From: Bradyrhizobium cytisi
GTDB taxonomy: Bacteria > Pseudomonadota > Alphaproteobacteria > Rhizobiales > Xanthobacteraceae
Assembly: GCF_008123515.1 (NCBI RefSeq)
Contig: NZ_VSSR01000042.1
Location: 248,001-312,000 of the forward strand
Reading direction: 5' to 3'
DNA: 64,000 nucleotides
The position numbers and the translations under genes are program-made. Below the pieces are notes generated by a model. The model saw only the letters and a program-made list of their open reading frames with translations, searched no databases and was not told where the DNA came from. Below are positions 25,807 through 34,437 of the stretch, piece after piece; the first letter of the stretch is position 1; each line of letters begins with the position of its first letter.

Positions 25807-26658
25807 TTGAGCTCTTCATCATCCGCGGCCCCGGTCGTCACTGTTGGCACGGCCAAGTTCGGCAATGAACTGCCGATCTCGATCATTGCCGGCCCGTGCC
25901 AGCTCGAAAGCCGCCAGCATGCGCTGGAGGTGGCCTCCGCGCTGAAGGAGATCGCCGCGCGGCTGAAGATCGGCCTCGTCTACAAGACCTCCTTCGACAA
26001 GGCCAACCGCACCAGCGCCTCGGCGGAACGCGGTCTCGGCTTGGCGCAGTCGCTCCCGATCTTCGCCGAGATCCGGTCCTCGCTCGGCCTGCCCGTGCTG
26101 ACCGACGTGCACGATGCCGGGCAATGCGCCGACGTCGCGCAAGCCGTCGACATCCTGCAGATTCCGGCCTTCCTGTGCCGGCAGACCGATCTGCTGCTGG
26201 CCGCGGCCGCTACCGGCAAGGTCATCAACGTCAAGAAGGGCCAGTTTCTCGCCCCCTGGGACATGACGAACGTGGTCGCCAAGATCACCAGCGCGAACAA
26301 TCCCAACGTGCTCGTCACCGAGCGCGGCGCGTCCTTCGGCTACAACACGCTGGTATCGGACATGCGCGCGCTGCCGATCATGGCGCGCACCACAGGCGCG
26401 CCCGTGATTTTCGACGCGACCCATTCGGTGCAGCAGCCGGGCGGGAAGGGTGCGTCCTCCGGCGGCGAGCGCGAATTCGTGCCGGTGCTGGCGCGCGCGG
26501 CCGTCGCCGTCGGTGTCGCCGGCGTCTTCATCGAGACTCACCCCGATCCCGACCGCGCGCCGTCGGACGGGCCCAACATGGTGCCGCTGCGCGAGTTCGA
26601 AGGCTTGATCCGTACGCTGATGGCGTTCGATACGATCGCCAAGGGCCAAATGCACTGA
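25807..26658 (+). CDS. kdsA: 3-deoxy-8-phosphooctulonate (KDO-8-P) synthase
   Basis: KdsA condenses phosphoenolpyruvate with arabinose-5-phosphate to make KDO-8-phosphate for lipopolysaccharide. The 283-residue TIM barrel has IIAGPCQLES, YKTSFDKANRTS, PVLTDVHD, IPAFLCRQTDLL, NVKKGQFLAPWDM and the FDATHSVQQPGG string, all expected. The N-terminus is a Ser/Ala leader with no ATG; TTG 25807, eight bases after GAGGG, is preferred over TTG 25801. Its stop overlaps the start of the MFS gene by one base. Confidence 0.95.
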   Translation: MSSSSSAAPVVTVGTAKFGNELPISIIAGPCQLESRQHALEVASALKEIAARLKIGLVYKTSFDKANRTSASAERGLGLAQSLPIFAEIRSSLGLPVLTDVHDAGQCADVAQAVDILQIPAFLCRQTDLLLAAAATGKVINVKKGQFLAPWDMTNVVAKITSANNPNVLVTERGASFGYNTLVSDMRALPIMARTTGAPVIFDATHSVQQPGGKGASSGGEREFVPVLARAAVAVGVAGVFIETHPDPDRAPSDGPNMVPLREFEGLIRTLMAFDTIAKGQMH

Positions 26659-27869
26659 TGCACGAGCCCGTGGCCAGGCCGTCGACCGACCAGAGGTTTC
26701 CGCCTGCGATCAACATCATCGCGCTTGCGAGCTTCTCGGCTGCATTGTCGACGCGGGCGCTCGACCCGGTGCTGCCGCACATCGCGGAGGAATTTTCGAT
26801 CAGCATCACGACGGCGGCGAGCATCGCGGCCGGCTATGCCCTGATCTACGCGCTGATCCAGCCGATCGTCGGTGCGGCGGCCGATCTGTTCGGCAAGGCG
26901 CGGCTGATGACGTTGTGCCTGGCGCTGCTCGGCGTCGCCTGCGTTCTCGGCGCGCTCTCGACCTCCTTCTCGGGCCTGTTCGCGAGCCGCATGCTCGCCG
27001 GCATCGCCTCGGGTGGCGTGTTCCCGGTTGCGCTCGGCCTCACCGCCGACCTGGTAGCACCAGCCAAGCGGCAGGTGGCGATCGGACGCACGCTTGCCGG
27101 TTCGATGACCGGCAATCTGCTCGGCGCGACCGCCTCGGGCATCATCGGCGATCTCGTCGGCTGGCGCGGCGTGCTCGTGATCATCGGGGCGCTCGGGCTG
27201 ATCGCGGCGGTCGCGGTCGCGGCGGGCTTTCGCGGCGCCGCCCTGACGGCTCGGCCGAGGAGCGACCTGAAGACCTTGCGGCAGGGCTATCGCACCATCC
27301 TCGCCAATCCCAACGCGCGCTATTGCTATTCGGCCGTGTTCGTCGAGGGCTGCTGCGTGTTCGGGCTGTTTCCCTTCATCGCCGCTCTGCTGTTCGATCT
27401 CGGCGAGACCTCGCTGTCGATCGCGGGCATCGTGATCGCGGGTTTCGCGGTCGGTGGCCTGTTCTACACGTTCACGGTCTCGCGCTTCCTGCCGCGACTG
27501 GGCGTCAGGGGCATGATGATCGCAGGCGCGAGCCTCGTCGCGCTCCAGCTCGCGGCACTCGCTCTTGGGCCCGGCTGGAAAGTCCAATTCGCCATCATGC
27601 TGCTGATGGGCTGGGGCTTCTACATGATCCACGGCTGCCTGCAGGTGTTCGCCAGCGAGCTGTCGGTCGAGGCGCGTGCGACGGCGATGTCGCTGCACTC
27701 GTTCTTTTTCTTCATGGGCCAGACGGTCGGACCGCTGGCCTACGGGTTCGGGCTTGCGCATACCGGCAAGGCGCCGACGCTGGTCGCGAGTGCCGTGCTC
27801 ATGGTGCTGCTGGGCCTTGCCTGCGCCGCGCTCCTCAAGCCGCGGGCACCGTCCGACGCGCGTGCCTGA
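26658..27869 (+). CDS. Major facilitator superfamily transporter
   Basis: A 403-residue membrane protein with about twelve hydrophobic helices. The loop between helices 2 and 3 (AAADLFGKARLMTLC) is a recognisable MFS motif A region, and SRMLAGIASGGVFPVALGL and GSMTGNLLGATASGIIGDL mark helices 4 and 5. The pattern is that of drug/metabolite:proton antiporters. The ATG shares one base with the kdsA stop (TGATG), implying translational coupling, yet a functional link to KDO synthesis is not obvious. Substrate unknown. Confidence 0.9.
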   Translation: MHEPVARPSTDQRFPPAINIIALASFSAALSTRALDPVLPHIAEEFSISITTAASIAAGYALIYALIQPIVGAAADLFGKARLMTLCLALLGVACVLGALSTSFSGLFASRMLAGIASGGVFPVALGLTADLVAPAKRQVAIGRTLAGSMTGNLLGATASGIIGDLVGWRGVLVIIGALGLIAAVAVAAGFRGAALTARPRSDLKTLRQGYRTILANPNARYCYSAVFVEGCCVFGLFPFIAALLFDLGETSLSIAGIVIAGFAVGGLFYTFTVSRFLPRLGVRGMMIAGASLVALQLAALALGPGWKVQFAIMLLMGWGFYMIHGCLQVFASELSVEARATAMSLHSFFFFMGQTVGPLAYGFGLAHTGKAPTLVASAVLMVLLGLACAALLKPRAPSDARA

Positions 27870-27988
27870 GGCCAGTGTTTCGCGGGCCGAGATATTGAGA
27901 TTGAAATAAAAGCGAATAGACCGGAGGCCGGGATCGGACCATATTCGGAGGCATCACTTGCAGGGGGCAATCAGCAAGGAGCCACCCA

Positions 27989-28441
27989 ATGTACGCCAAT
28001 ATCCTCTTGAGCACCGATGGCTCGGATGTCGCAAGAAAAGGCGTTGAGCATGGAATTGCTCTGGCAAAGGCCTTGAATGCCAAAGCGACAATCGTCACCG
28101 TGACGGAACCGCTGCCGATCGACTATGGCGGCGGATTCGATTCGGGATGGGTTCCCTCGCAAGAAGAGATTGATCAGTTTGACGCAGCCTGCAAGCAGCG
28201 CGCGGGCAAGGTGCTCGATCAAGCTCGGTCCATGGCAGAGCGGAGCGGGCTGCCGGTAGAGCTCTTACACGTTCCGAATGCGCACCCAGCCACCGCGATT
28301 GTCGAAACGGCAAAGTCCAGGGGCTGCGATTTGATTGTCATGGCCTCGCATGGACGTCGCGGCCTCAGGAAGCTGTTCCTGGGAAGTCAGACATCCGAAG
28401 TTCTCGTCAACGGAAGCGTGCCGGTATTGGTCGTGCCGTAG
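27989..28441 (+). CDS. Universal stress protein (UspA family)
   Basis: A 150-residue single-domain protein beginning MYANILLSTDGSDVARKGVE, with LIVMASHGRRGLRKLFLGSQ and VPVLVVP at the end. The nucleotide-binding pattern Gx2Gx9G(S/T) is nearly complete; the first Gly is Ala (ASHG), so ATP binding is likely but not certain. Ribosome site AGGAG, seven bases before ATG. It stands alone between the MFS gene and an HlyD-type pair. A TTG-N7-CAA sequence upstream is one base short of a FixK-type box. Confidence 0.9.
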   Translation: MYANILLSTDGSDVARKGVEHGIALAKALNAKATIVTVTEPLPIDYGGGFDSGWVPSQEEIDQFDAACKQRAGKVLDQARSMAERSGLPVELLHVPNAHPATAIVETAKSRGCDLIVMASHGRRGLRKLFLGSQTSEVLVNGSVPVLVVP

Positions 28442-28690
28442 TCGCGTGCACGCCCGTTGGCCGCCAATCCGTCGAGCCAGTCGAGCTCGCTCCCGGCTGA
28501 AGGCGACAGCTTCATTGTTGGCGCGGCGGCTGATGCGCGCAAACGCGAAGGCCTGTTTTCCCAGCGCGTACGAGACGGGCCGAGGCGAATCTTGAAGGTG
28601 TGGCACGAGCTTTGTGCTTGCCAAGTTCCGGCATTGTGAAAGAATGAATTTGGAGCGGCCGGCTCCCAATGCAATTTCGGGGAGAGACGC
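28442..28690. other. Intergenic region without recognised gene
   Basis: About 250 bases between the stress protein and the next operon. Short open frames here are Arg/Ser-rich and have no ribosome sites. I see no clear hairpin or operator. Confidence 0.4.
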
Positions 28691-29191
28691 GTGAGTGAAT
28701 CGCTTCATCCCGCCGCCCCGCATCACCTGCCTTCCTTCATCACCGCGCCGGGAGACACCGATGTCCTGATGGTTGTCGTCGGAATCGTTCTGGTCGGCGC
28801 CGTTCTCGCAGTCGGAAATATCTATCTGCACCTGCACACTTTGCCGGAGCGGAAGGCTCACAAATCGCAGAAATTCCAGTTTGAGATCGTGGCCGTACTG
28901 GGACTGCTGGCGCTGTTCACGCACAACCACCTGTTCTGGGTGATCGGCCTGTTCCTCGCCATGATCGATCTGCCCGACTTCAGCACGCCGCTGCGCAAGA
29001 TTGCCGGCTCGGTCGAGAAGATGGCCGGCGTCGCGCCGGAGCAAGATCCGACCGAGCCATCGAATGGAGCTGGTCCTGCGCAACCTTCTGTGGCCGGCGA
29101 TGCCAAGGCCGAGAGCGCCAAGGCTGAGAGCGCCAAGGCTGAGAGCCTCAAGGCTGAGAGCGCCAAGAGCGAGGTGGCCGGTCATGCTTGA
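28691..29191 (+). CDS. Small inner-membrane protein with AESAK repeats
   Basis: 166 residues from GTG 28691, with GGGGAG eight bases upstream. Two or three transmembrane helices (VLMVVVGIVLVGAVLAVGNI, IVAVLGLLALFTHN and FWVIGLFLAMIDL) are followed by a charged C-terminus ending in five-residue repeats of the form AKAES. The membrane part is loosely like the small DUF3302-type partners (E. coli YiaW) found beside HlyD-like proteins (YiaV). Its stop overlaps the next start by eight bases, so the two proteins are made together and probably work together. Confidence 0.7.
   Translation: MSESLHPAAPHHLPSFITAPGDTDVLMVVVGIVLVGAVLAVGNIYLHLHTLPERKAHKSQKFQFEIVAVLGLLALFTHNHLFWVIGLFLAMIDLPDFSTPLRKIAGSVEKMAGVAPEQDPTEPSNGAGPAQPSVAGDAKAESAKAESAKAESLKAESAKSEVAGHA
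29100..29170. repeat. 15-bp tandem repeat encoding AKAES
   Basis: Four to five near-identical 15-base units (GCCAAGGCTGAGAGC and variants) encode the C-terminal AKAES repeats of the small membrane protein. The 15-base period preserves the frame on expansion or contraction. Confidence 0.8.
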
Positions 29192-30416
29192 GCTGCTGCT
29201 CTGCTCGCTCCTGACAATATTTCCCGACTATCTCTATCGCCGATATCGGCAGGGAAAGCGCCTCGGGCACGAGATTACGCTTTATTCGGTCTGGTTCGAA
29301 TTGCGATTTGGCATCATTGCCTGCCTGATGCTGACCGTCTCGCTGATTACGATGATTTTCTATTATCACCCGTCGACCACATCGGCTACGTTGTACTATC
29401 GGACCGTGCCTATCGTCCCCGAGATTACCGGACGGGTGGCAGAGGTTCATGTCGACTACAGCGCGCCGGTCAAGCAAGGCGACGTGATCTTCAGGCTCGA
29501 CAATTCCAAACAGCAGGCGTCGCTGGAGACGGCGAAACGCAAGATCGCCGAAGTCGATGCATCGATGCTGACGGCGCAGGCCGATATTCTCAAATCGGAA
29601 GGCCAGATTCAGGAAGCCAAGAGCGCATTGCAACAGGCCAACGACGAACTCGACGTCAAGCGCGAGCTACAGAAACGCAATCCGGGGATCGTGCCGCAGC
29701 GGGATATCGAAAAGCTCGAGGTGGCCGTCGCCGGCCGTCAGGGCTCGGTCGATGCTGCAACTGCGGCAAGGCAGTCCGTAACGACGCGCGTCAGCGCGCT
29801 TCTCCCGGCAGAGAAGGCAAGCGCGGAAGCCGCGCTCGCTGAAGCGCAGGTCGATCTGGACAAGACCTACGTTCGCGCCGGCGTGGACGGCCGTGTCGAA
29901 CAATTCCTGCTGCGGCCGGGCGACGTCGTTAATCCCATGCTGCGGTCCGCGGGCGTCCTGATCCCCGAAGGCGCTGGGCAACGCGCACTTTCGGCGGGGT
30001 TCGGTCAGATCGAAGCGCAAGTCATGAAAGTCGGAATGGTGGCCGAGGCCGCCTGCATTTCAAAGCCATGGACCATCGTTCCGATGGTGGTCACGGACGT
30101 GCAGGATTACATCGCAGCGGGCCAGTTCAGAGGCGGTGAGCAACTGCTTGAAGTGCAGAATACCGTTCGACCCGGCACGATTCTCGTTTTCATGGAGCCG
30201 ATCTACAAGGGCGGCCTAGCGGGTGTGACGCCCGGCAGCAGTTGCATTGCTAACGCCTACACCAGCAATCACGAATTGATCGCGTCGGGCAAAGTCGGTG
30301 CGTTCAAAAGCTTCGCATTGCACATCGTCGATGCGACCGGACTTGTGCACGCCATGCTGTTGCGGATTCAGGCCCTGCTGTTGCCGGTCAAGACGCTGGT
30401 GCTGAGCGGGCATTGA
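29184..30416 (+). CDS. HlyD-family membrane fusion protein
   Basis: 410 residues. A short cytoplasmic/membrane part with a helix (FGIIACLMLTVSLITMIFYY) is followed by a biotinyl-lipoyl-like hairpin (VPEITGRVAEVHVDYSAPVK ... GDVIFRLDNS), a long helical coiled coil (~130-240), and the second half of the barrel (DKTYVRAGVDGRVEQFLLRP). This is the plan of EmrA/YiaV/YibH-type periplasmic adaptors. There is no transporter gene alongside, only the small membrane protein upstream whose end it overlaps. Exported substrate unknown. Confidence 0.85.
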   Translation: MLELLLCSLLTIFPDYLYRRYRQGKRLGHEITLYSVWFELRFGIIACLMLTVSLITMIFYYHPSTTSATLYYRTVPIVPEITGRVAEVHVDYSAPVKQGDVIFRLDNSKQQASLETAKRKIAEVDASMLTAQADILKSEGQIQEAKSALQQANDELDVKRELQKRNPGIVPQRDIEKLEVAVAGRQGSVDAATAARQSVTTRVSALLPAEKASAEAALAEAQVDLDKTYVRAGVDGRVEQFLLRPGDVVNPMLRSAGVLIPEGAGQRALSAGFGQIEAQVMKVGMVAEAACISKPWTIVPMVVTDVQDYIAAGQFRGGEQLLEVQNTVRPGTILVFMEPIYKGGLAGVTPGSSCIANAYTSNHELIASGKVGAFKSFALHIVDATGLVHAMLLRIQALLLPVKTLVLSGH

Positions 30417-30444
30417 TCTGCCCGCGAGCCTGCTCTCGTGGACA

Positions 30445-31230
30445 CTAAGGCCCGATCGGCTCCATCCCGCTCGCGATGATCGCGTCGCGGGCCGCGGGCG
30501 AGGCGAGGAATTTGATCAGGGCGCGGCCGGCCTCTTGTTCTTTCGATACGGTCGCGATCCCGGCCGAGAAGATCGTGATCTGCTGCAATTCCTTCGGCAG
30601 GGGACCTACGATGTCGATGCCCTTCACGGGCTTCAATTCGCTGATCTGCTGGAAGCCGAGCTCGGCCTCGCCGTGCGCGACGATCTCGCCGACCGGCGTC
30701 GCCGGGATCTTTCGCGCCTTGTCCTTCATGGCCTCGGTGATTCCGAGCTTGTCGAACATCTCGGTCGAGACGTAGACGCCGCTGGCGCTGTCGGAATAGG
30801 CGATCGTCTTCGCGGCCAGTAGCGCCTGCTTGACTGCGTCCACCGAGCTGATGTCCGGCTTCGGCGCCCCCGATTTCACGGCGACCCCGATCGGCGATCG
30901 CGTCAGATCGATCTGGCTGCCGGCCACGACCTTGCCCTTGCTGACGAGATCGGTCAGCGCGTAGCCCACCATGATCAGCACGTCCGCCGGCTCGCCGCGC
31001 TCGAGCCGGACCGGAATCGCATTGGTGGTGGTGCCCATCGACGGCCCGTAGGCGGTCAGCACCTTGTTGCCGGTGGCTTTCTCGAACTCAGGCACGAGCG
31101 CCTGAAAGGCCGCCGTCAATCCTCCCGAGATCATCACGCGGACTTCGGCAGCGTAGGACGCGCCGGTGAACCACAGGACGCCAAGAAGGCCGAAGGCAAC
31201 GCCGCGGAATTTTGCAGGTATCGATGTCAT
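30445..31230 (-). CDS. Periplasmic substrate-binding protein, molybdate-binding (ModA)-like
   Basis: About 261 residues with a signal peptide (FGLLGVLWFTGASYA) and a type-2 periplasmic binding fold beginning EVRVMISGGLTAAFQALVPE, then GEPADVLIMVGYALTDLV and SGVYVSTEMFDKLGI. The pattern is that of ModA-like oxyanion-binding proteins. ATG 31230 has GGAG ten bases upstream and starts just before the signal peptide. No ABC permease or ATPase gene is nearby, so it is an orphan; the ligand could be molybdate, tungstate or an organic acid. Confidence 0.8.
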   Translation of the reverse strand: MTSIPAKFRGVAFGLLGVLWFTGASYAAEVRVMISGGLTAAFQALVPEFEKATGNKVLTAYGPSMGTTTNAIPVRLERGEPADVLIMVGYALTDLVSKGKVVAGSQIDLTRSPIGVAVKSGAPKPDISSVDAVKQALLAAKTIAYSDSASGVYVSTEMFDKLGITEAMKDKARKIPATPVGEIVAHGEAELGFQQISELKPVKGIDIVGPLPKELQQITIFSAGIATVSKEQEAGRALIKFLASPAARDAIIASGMEPIGP

Positions 31231-31246
31231 CGTCACGGGTCTCCAA

Positions 31247-31735
31247 CTAGCCCCGGCCGCGATAGGGCGCGACGCCTTGTTCGGGCAACCATAGGCCCTT
31301 CGGCACGCGGCCGGTCTGCCAGAACACATCGATCGGGATGCCGCCGCGCGGGTACCAGTAGCCGCCGATGCGCAAGAATTTCGGCTTGATCTCGGCGGCG
31401 ATGCGCTTGCCGATCATCACGGTGCAGTCCTCATGGAAGGCGCCGTGGTTGCGGAAGCTCGCGATGTAGAGTTTCAGCGATTTCGACTCCAGCAGCCATT
31501 GGCCGGGCGCGTAGTCGATCATCAGATGGGCGAAATCGGGCTGGCCGGTCACCGGGCAGAGCGAGGTGAACTCCGGCACGGTGAAACGGACCAGATATTC
31601 GGTTCCTCCTTGCGGATTCGGGACTCGGTCGAGCTTCGCCTTCTCGGGCGCATCCGGCCATTCCACGGCACGGCCTAGCTGCAGGGCAGGGGAATCTGAA
31701 CGTGAGTTGTTTGATTTGCTGGGTTTTTTCGACAT
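31247..31735 (-). CDS. queF: NADPH-dependent 7-cyano-7-deazaguanine reductase QueF
   Basis: QueF reduces preQ0 to preQ1 in queuosine synthesis for tRNA. The 162-residue protein is the short unimodular type. It has the active-site Cys60 in FTSLCPVTGQPD, with Asp67, the QueF motif ESKSLKLY, and FHEDCTVMIG. ATG 31735 has GGAGG seven bases upstream. The binding-protein gene follows after 16 bases; the two may share a transcript, but no functional link is evident. Confidence 0.95.
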   Translation of the reverse strand: MSKKPSKSNNSRSDSPALQLGRAVEWPDAPEKAKLDRVPNPQGGTEYLVRFTVPEFTSLCPVTGQPDFAHLMIDYAPGQWLLESKSLKLYIASFRNHGAFHEDCTVMIGKRIAAEIKPKFLRIGGYWYPRGGIPIDVFWQTGRVPKGLWLPEQGVAPYRGRG

Positions 31736-31861
31736 GAGGCCGCCTCCGAGCGGCCCTCTTAGCCAATCGTGGCGCGGCCGTCACCCGGCCTTTTCCGCTT
31801 CGATGCATTGCGGTAGAAGCACCGCCAACTGCCCCCCTTTGCTCCCCGAAAAGAGGCCCTC

Positions 31862-33145
31862 ATGACCGCCATCATCGAAATCATCGGACGCGAAATCCTC
31901 GATAGCCGCGGCAATCCCACTGTCGAGGTCGACGTCGTGCTGGAAGATGGCGCGCTCGGCCGCGCCGCTGTGCCCTCCGGCGCCTCCACCGGCGCCCATG
32001 AGGCGGTCGAGCTTCGCGACGGAGACAAGACCCGCTATCTCGGCAAGGGCGTCACCAAGGCGGTCGGCGCCGTCAATGGCGAGATCTTTGAGGCCCTGAG
32101 CGGCCTCGATGCCGAGCAGCAGGCGCAGATCGACCAGATCATGATCGACCTCGACGGCACGCCGAACAAGAGCCGGCTCGGCGCCAACGCCATCCTCGGC
32201 GTGTCGCTCGCCTGCGCCAAGGCGGCCGCGAATTCGCTCGACATGCCGCTCTATCGTTACGTCGGCGGCACCTCGGCGCGGTTGCTGCCGGTGCCGATGA
32301 TGAACATCATCAATGGCGGCGTGCATGCCGACAACCCGATCGACTTCCAGGAGTTCATGATCCTGCCCGTGGGCGCGTCCTCCTTCGCCGAGGGCCTGCG
32401 CTACGGCGCGGAAGTGTTCCACACCCTTAAGTCGGAGCTGAAGAAGGCCGGCCACAACACCAATGTCGGCGACGAGGGCGGCTTCGCCCCGAACCTGCCG
32501 TCGGCGGATGCCGCGCTCGAGTTCGTCATGAACGCGATCGGCAAGGCGGGCTACAAGGCAGGCAGCGATATCGTGATCGGCCTCGATTGCGCCTCGACCG
32601 AATTCTTTAGGGACGGCAAGTACGTCTATGAAGGCGAGGGCAAGACCCGTTCGGTCTCCGAGCAGGCCAAGTACCTTGCCGACCTCGTCGGCCGCTATCC
32701 GATCGTCACCATCGAAGATGGCATGTCGGAAGACGACATGGACGGCTGGAAGGAGCTCACCGACCTCGTCGGCAACAAGTGCCAGCTGGTCGGCGACGAT
32801 CTCTTCGTCACCAACGTCAAGCGTCTCGCCGAAGGCATCAAGGCCGGCCGCGCCAACTCGATCCTGATCAAGGTCAACCAGATCGGCACGCTGACCGAGA
32901 CGCTCGCCGCCGTCGAGATGGCGCACAAGGCCGGCTACACCTCGGTCATGTCGCACCGCTCGGGCGAGACCGAGGATTCCACGATCGCCGACCTCGCGGT
33001 CGCCACCAATTGCGGTCAGATCAAGACCGGCTCCCTTGCACGTTCCGATCGCACCGCCAAATACAACCAGCTCCTCCGCATCGAGCAGCAGCTCGGCAAG
33101 CAGGCGCTCTACGGCGGCAAGGCGGCACTGAAGGCGCTGGCATAA
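31862..33145 (+). CDS. eno: Enolase
   Basis: Enolase interconverts 2-phosphoglycerate and phosphoenolpyruvate. The 427-residue protein begins MTAIIEIIGREILDSRGNPT, with PSGASTGAHEAVELRD, NVGDEGGFAPNL, the metal ligands in GLDCAST, TIEDGMSEDD and GDDLFVTN, the Lys of ILIKVNQIG, and SHRSGETEDSTIADLAVA. All catalytic and metal residues are present. It is divergent from queF and is followed after 41 bases by an MDR-family oxidoreductase. Confidence 0.97.
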   Translation: MTAIIEIIGREILDSRGNPTVEVDVVLEDGALGRAAVPSGASTGAHEAVELRDGDKTRYLGKGVTKAVGAVNGEIFEALSGLDAEQQAQIDQIMIDLDGTPNKSRLGANAILGVSLACAKAAANSLDMPLYRYVGGTSARLLPVPMMNIINGGVHADNPIDFQEFMILPVGASSFAEGLRYGAEVFHTLKSELKKAGHNTNVGDEGGFAPNLPSADAALEFVMNAIGKAGYKAGSDIVIGLDCASTEFFRDGKYVYEGEGKTRSVSEQAKYLADLVGRYPIVTIEDGMSEDDMDGWKELTDLVGNKCQLVGDDLFVTNVKRLAEGIKAGRANSILIKVNQIGTLTETLAAVEMAHKAGYTSVMSHRSGETEDSTIADLAVATNCGQIKTGSLARSDRTAKYNQLLRIEQQLGKQALYGGKAALKALA

Positions 33146-33186
33146 GCCAGCAGCCAGCGCTTGAACAAGGACAGGGGAGGATCGAC

Positions 33187-34326
33187 ATGAGCGACGGCAA
33201 GACCGGACTGCAACTGCGTTCGCTGATCAAGAAGAGCGGAGAGCTCGAGATCCTGCTTCTGGACGTGCCGACCCCCGAGCCCGCGGATGACGAGGTCGTC
33301 GTCCGCATCGAGGCGGCGCCGATCAACCCGTCCGACCTCGGCCTGCTCGTCGGCGCTGCCGACATGAGCACGGCGAAGGCGTCTGGCACGAAAGAGGCGC
33401 CCGTCATCACCGCGAAGGTGCCTGATGGTGCGATGCGCGCAATGGGCGCGCGGCTCGACCAATCCCTGCCGGTCGGCAATGAGGGTGCCGGCGTCGTCAT
33501 CAAGACCGGCTCGTCGGATGCGGCGAAGGCGCTGATGGGCAAGACCGTCGCGATGATCGGCGGTGCCATGTACGCGCAGTACCGGACCCTGAAGGCGAGG
33601 GACTGCCAGCCGTTGCCCGAGGGCACGACGGCGGCAGAGGGCGCATCCTGGTTCGTCAATCCGCTCACTGCGCTCGGCATGACCGAGACGATGCGGCGCG
33701 AAGGCCACAAGGCGCTGGTGCACACCGCAGCCGCCTCCAATCTCGGTCAGATGCTGAACAAGATCTGCATCAAGGACGGCATCGGGCTCGTCAACATCGT
33801 GCGCAGCAAGGAGCAGGCCGAGATCCTGAAGAAGATCGGCGCCAAGCATGTTGTCGATTCCAGCGTGCCTGATTTCCTCGACGATCTCACGGCTGCGCTG
33901 GTCGAGACCGGCGCGACCATCGCCTTCGATGCCATCGGCGGCGGCAAGCTCGCCGGCGACATCCTCAACTGCATGGAAATCGCGATCAACAAGACCGCGA
34001 AGGAATACAGCCGTTACGGCTCCAGCGTGCACAAGCAGGTTTACGTCTACGGCGCGCTCGATATCCGTCCGATCGAGCTGCCGCGCGGCTTCGGCATGGC
34101 TTGGGGCGTTGGCGGTTGGCTCTTGACTCCGTTCCTGCAGAAGATCGGACCTGCCGACATCGGACGGCTGCGTCAGCGCGTCGTGAGCGAATTAAAGACC
34201 ACCTTTGCCAGCCACTACACCAAGGTGGTGTCGCTGCAGGAGGCGCTCGATCCCGCCAATATCGCGGTGTACGCCAAACGTGCCACCGGCGAAAAATTCC
34301 TCATCAATCCGAATAAATCTTCGTGA
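33187..34326 (+). CDS. Medium-chain dehydrogenase/reductase (quinone-oxidoreductase type)
   Basis: 379 residues. An N-terminal GroES-like domain (DDEVVVRIEAAPINPSDLGL ... PVGNEGAGVVIKTG) is followed by a Rossmann domain (KALVHTAAASNLGQMLNKIC, GLVNIVRSKEQAEILKKIGA). The residues that bind catalytic zinc in alcohol dehydrogenases are absent, pointing to an NADPH:quinone or enoyl reductase type. ATG 33187 has AGGGGAGGA upstream. It follows eno closely but its substrate is unknown. Confidence 0.85.
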   Translation: MSDGKTGLQLRSLIKKSGELEILLLDVPTPEPADDEVVVRIEAAPINPSDLGLLVGAADMSTAKASGTKEAPVITAKVPDGAMRAMGARLDQSLPVGNEGAGVVIKTGSSDAAKALMGKTVAMIGGAMYAQYRTLKARDCQPLPEGTTAAEGASWFVNPLTALGMTETMRREGHKALVHTAAASNLGQMLNKICIKDGIGLVNIVRSKEQAEILKKIGAKHVVDSSVPDFLDDLTAALVETGATIAFDAIGGGKLAGDILNCMEIAINKTAKEYSRYGSSVHKQVYVYGALDIRPIELPRGFGMAWGVGGWLLTPFLQKIGPADIGRLRQRVVSELKTTFASHYTKVVSLQEALDPANIAVYAKRATGEKFLINPNKSS

Positions 34327-34437
34327 TCGGCGACGGCAGGTTACCTAAAAGAGGTCTTGCCTTCTGAGCGCAGCGGGAGATTATTCCGCCGCGTTGAAAG
34401 CGGAAAAACCGTAACGCGCTCAGAAGGGGACATCTCC

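Noticed and set aside
26538..27761. Minus-strand open frame (407 codons)
   Set aside because: Antisense to the MFS transporter gene; Arg/Asp/Gln-rich without motifs.
27958..27970. Possible FixK/FNR box upstream of the universal stress gene
   Set aside because: TTG-N7-CAA is one base short of the TTG-N8-CAA spacing.
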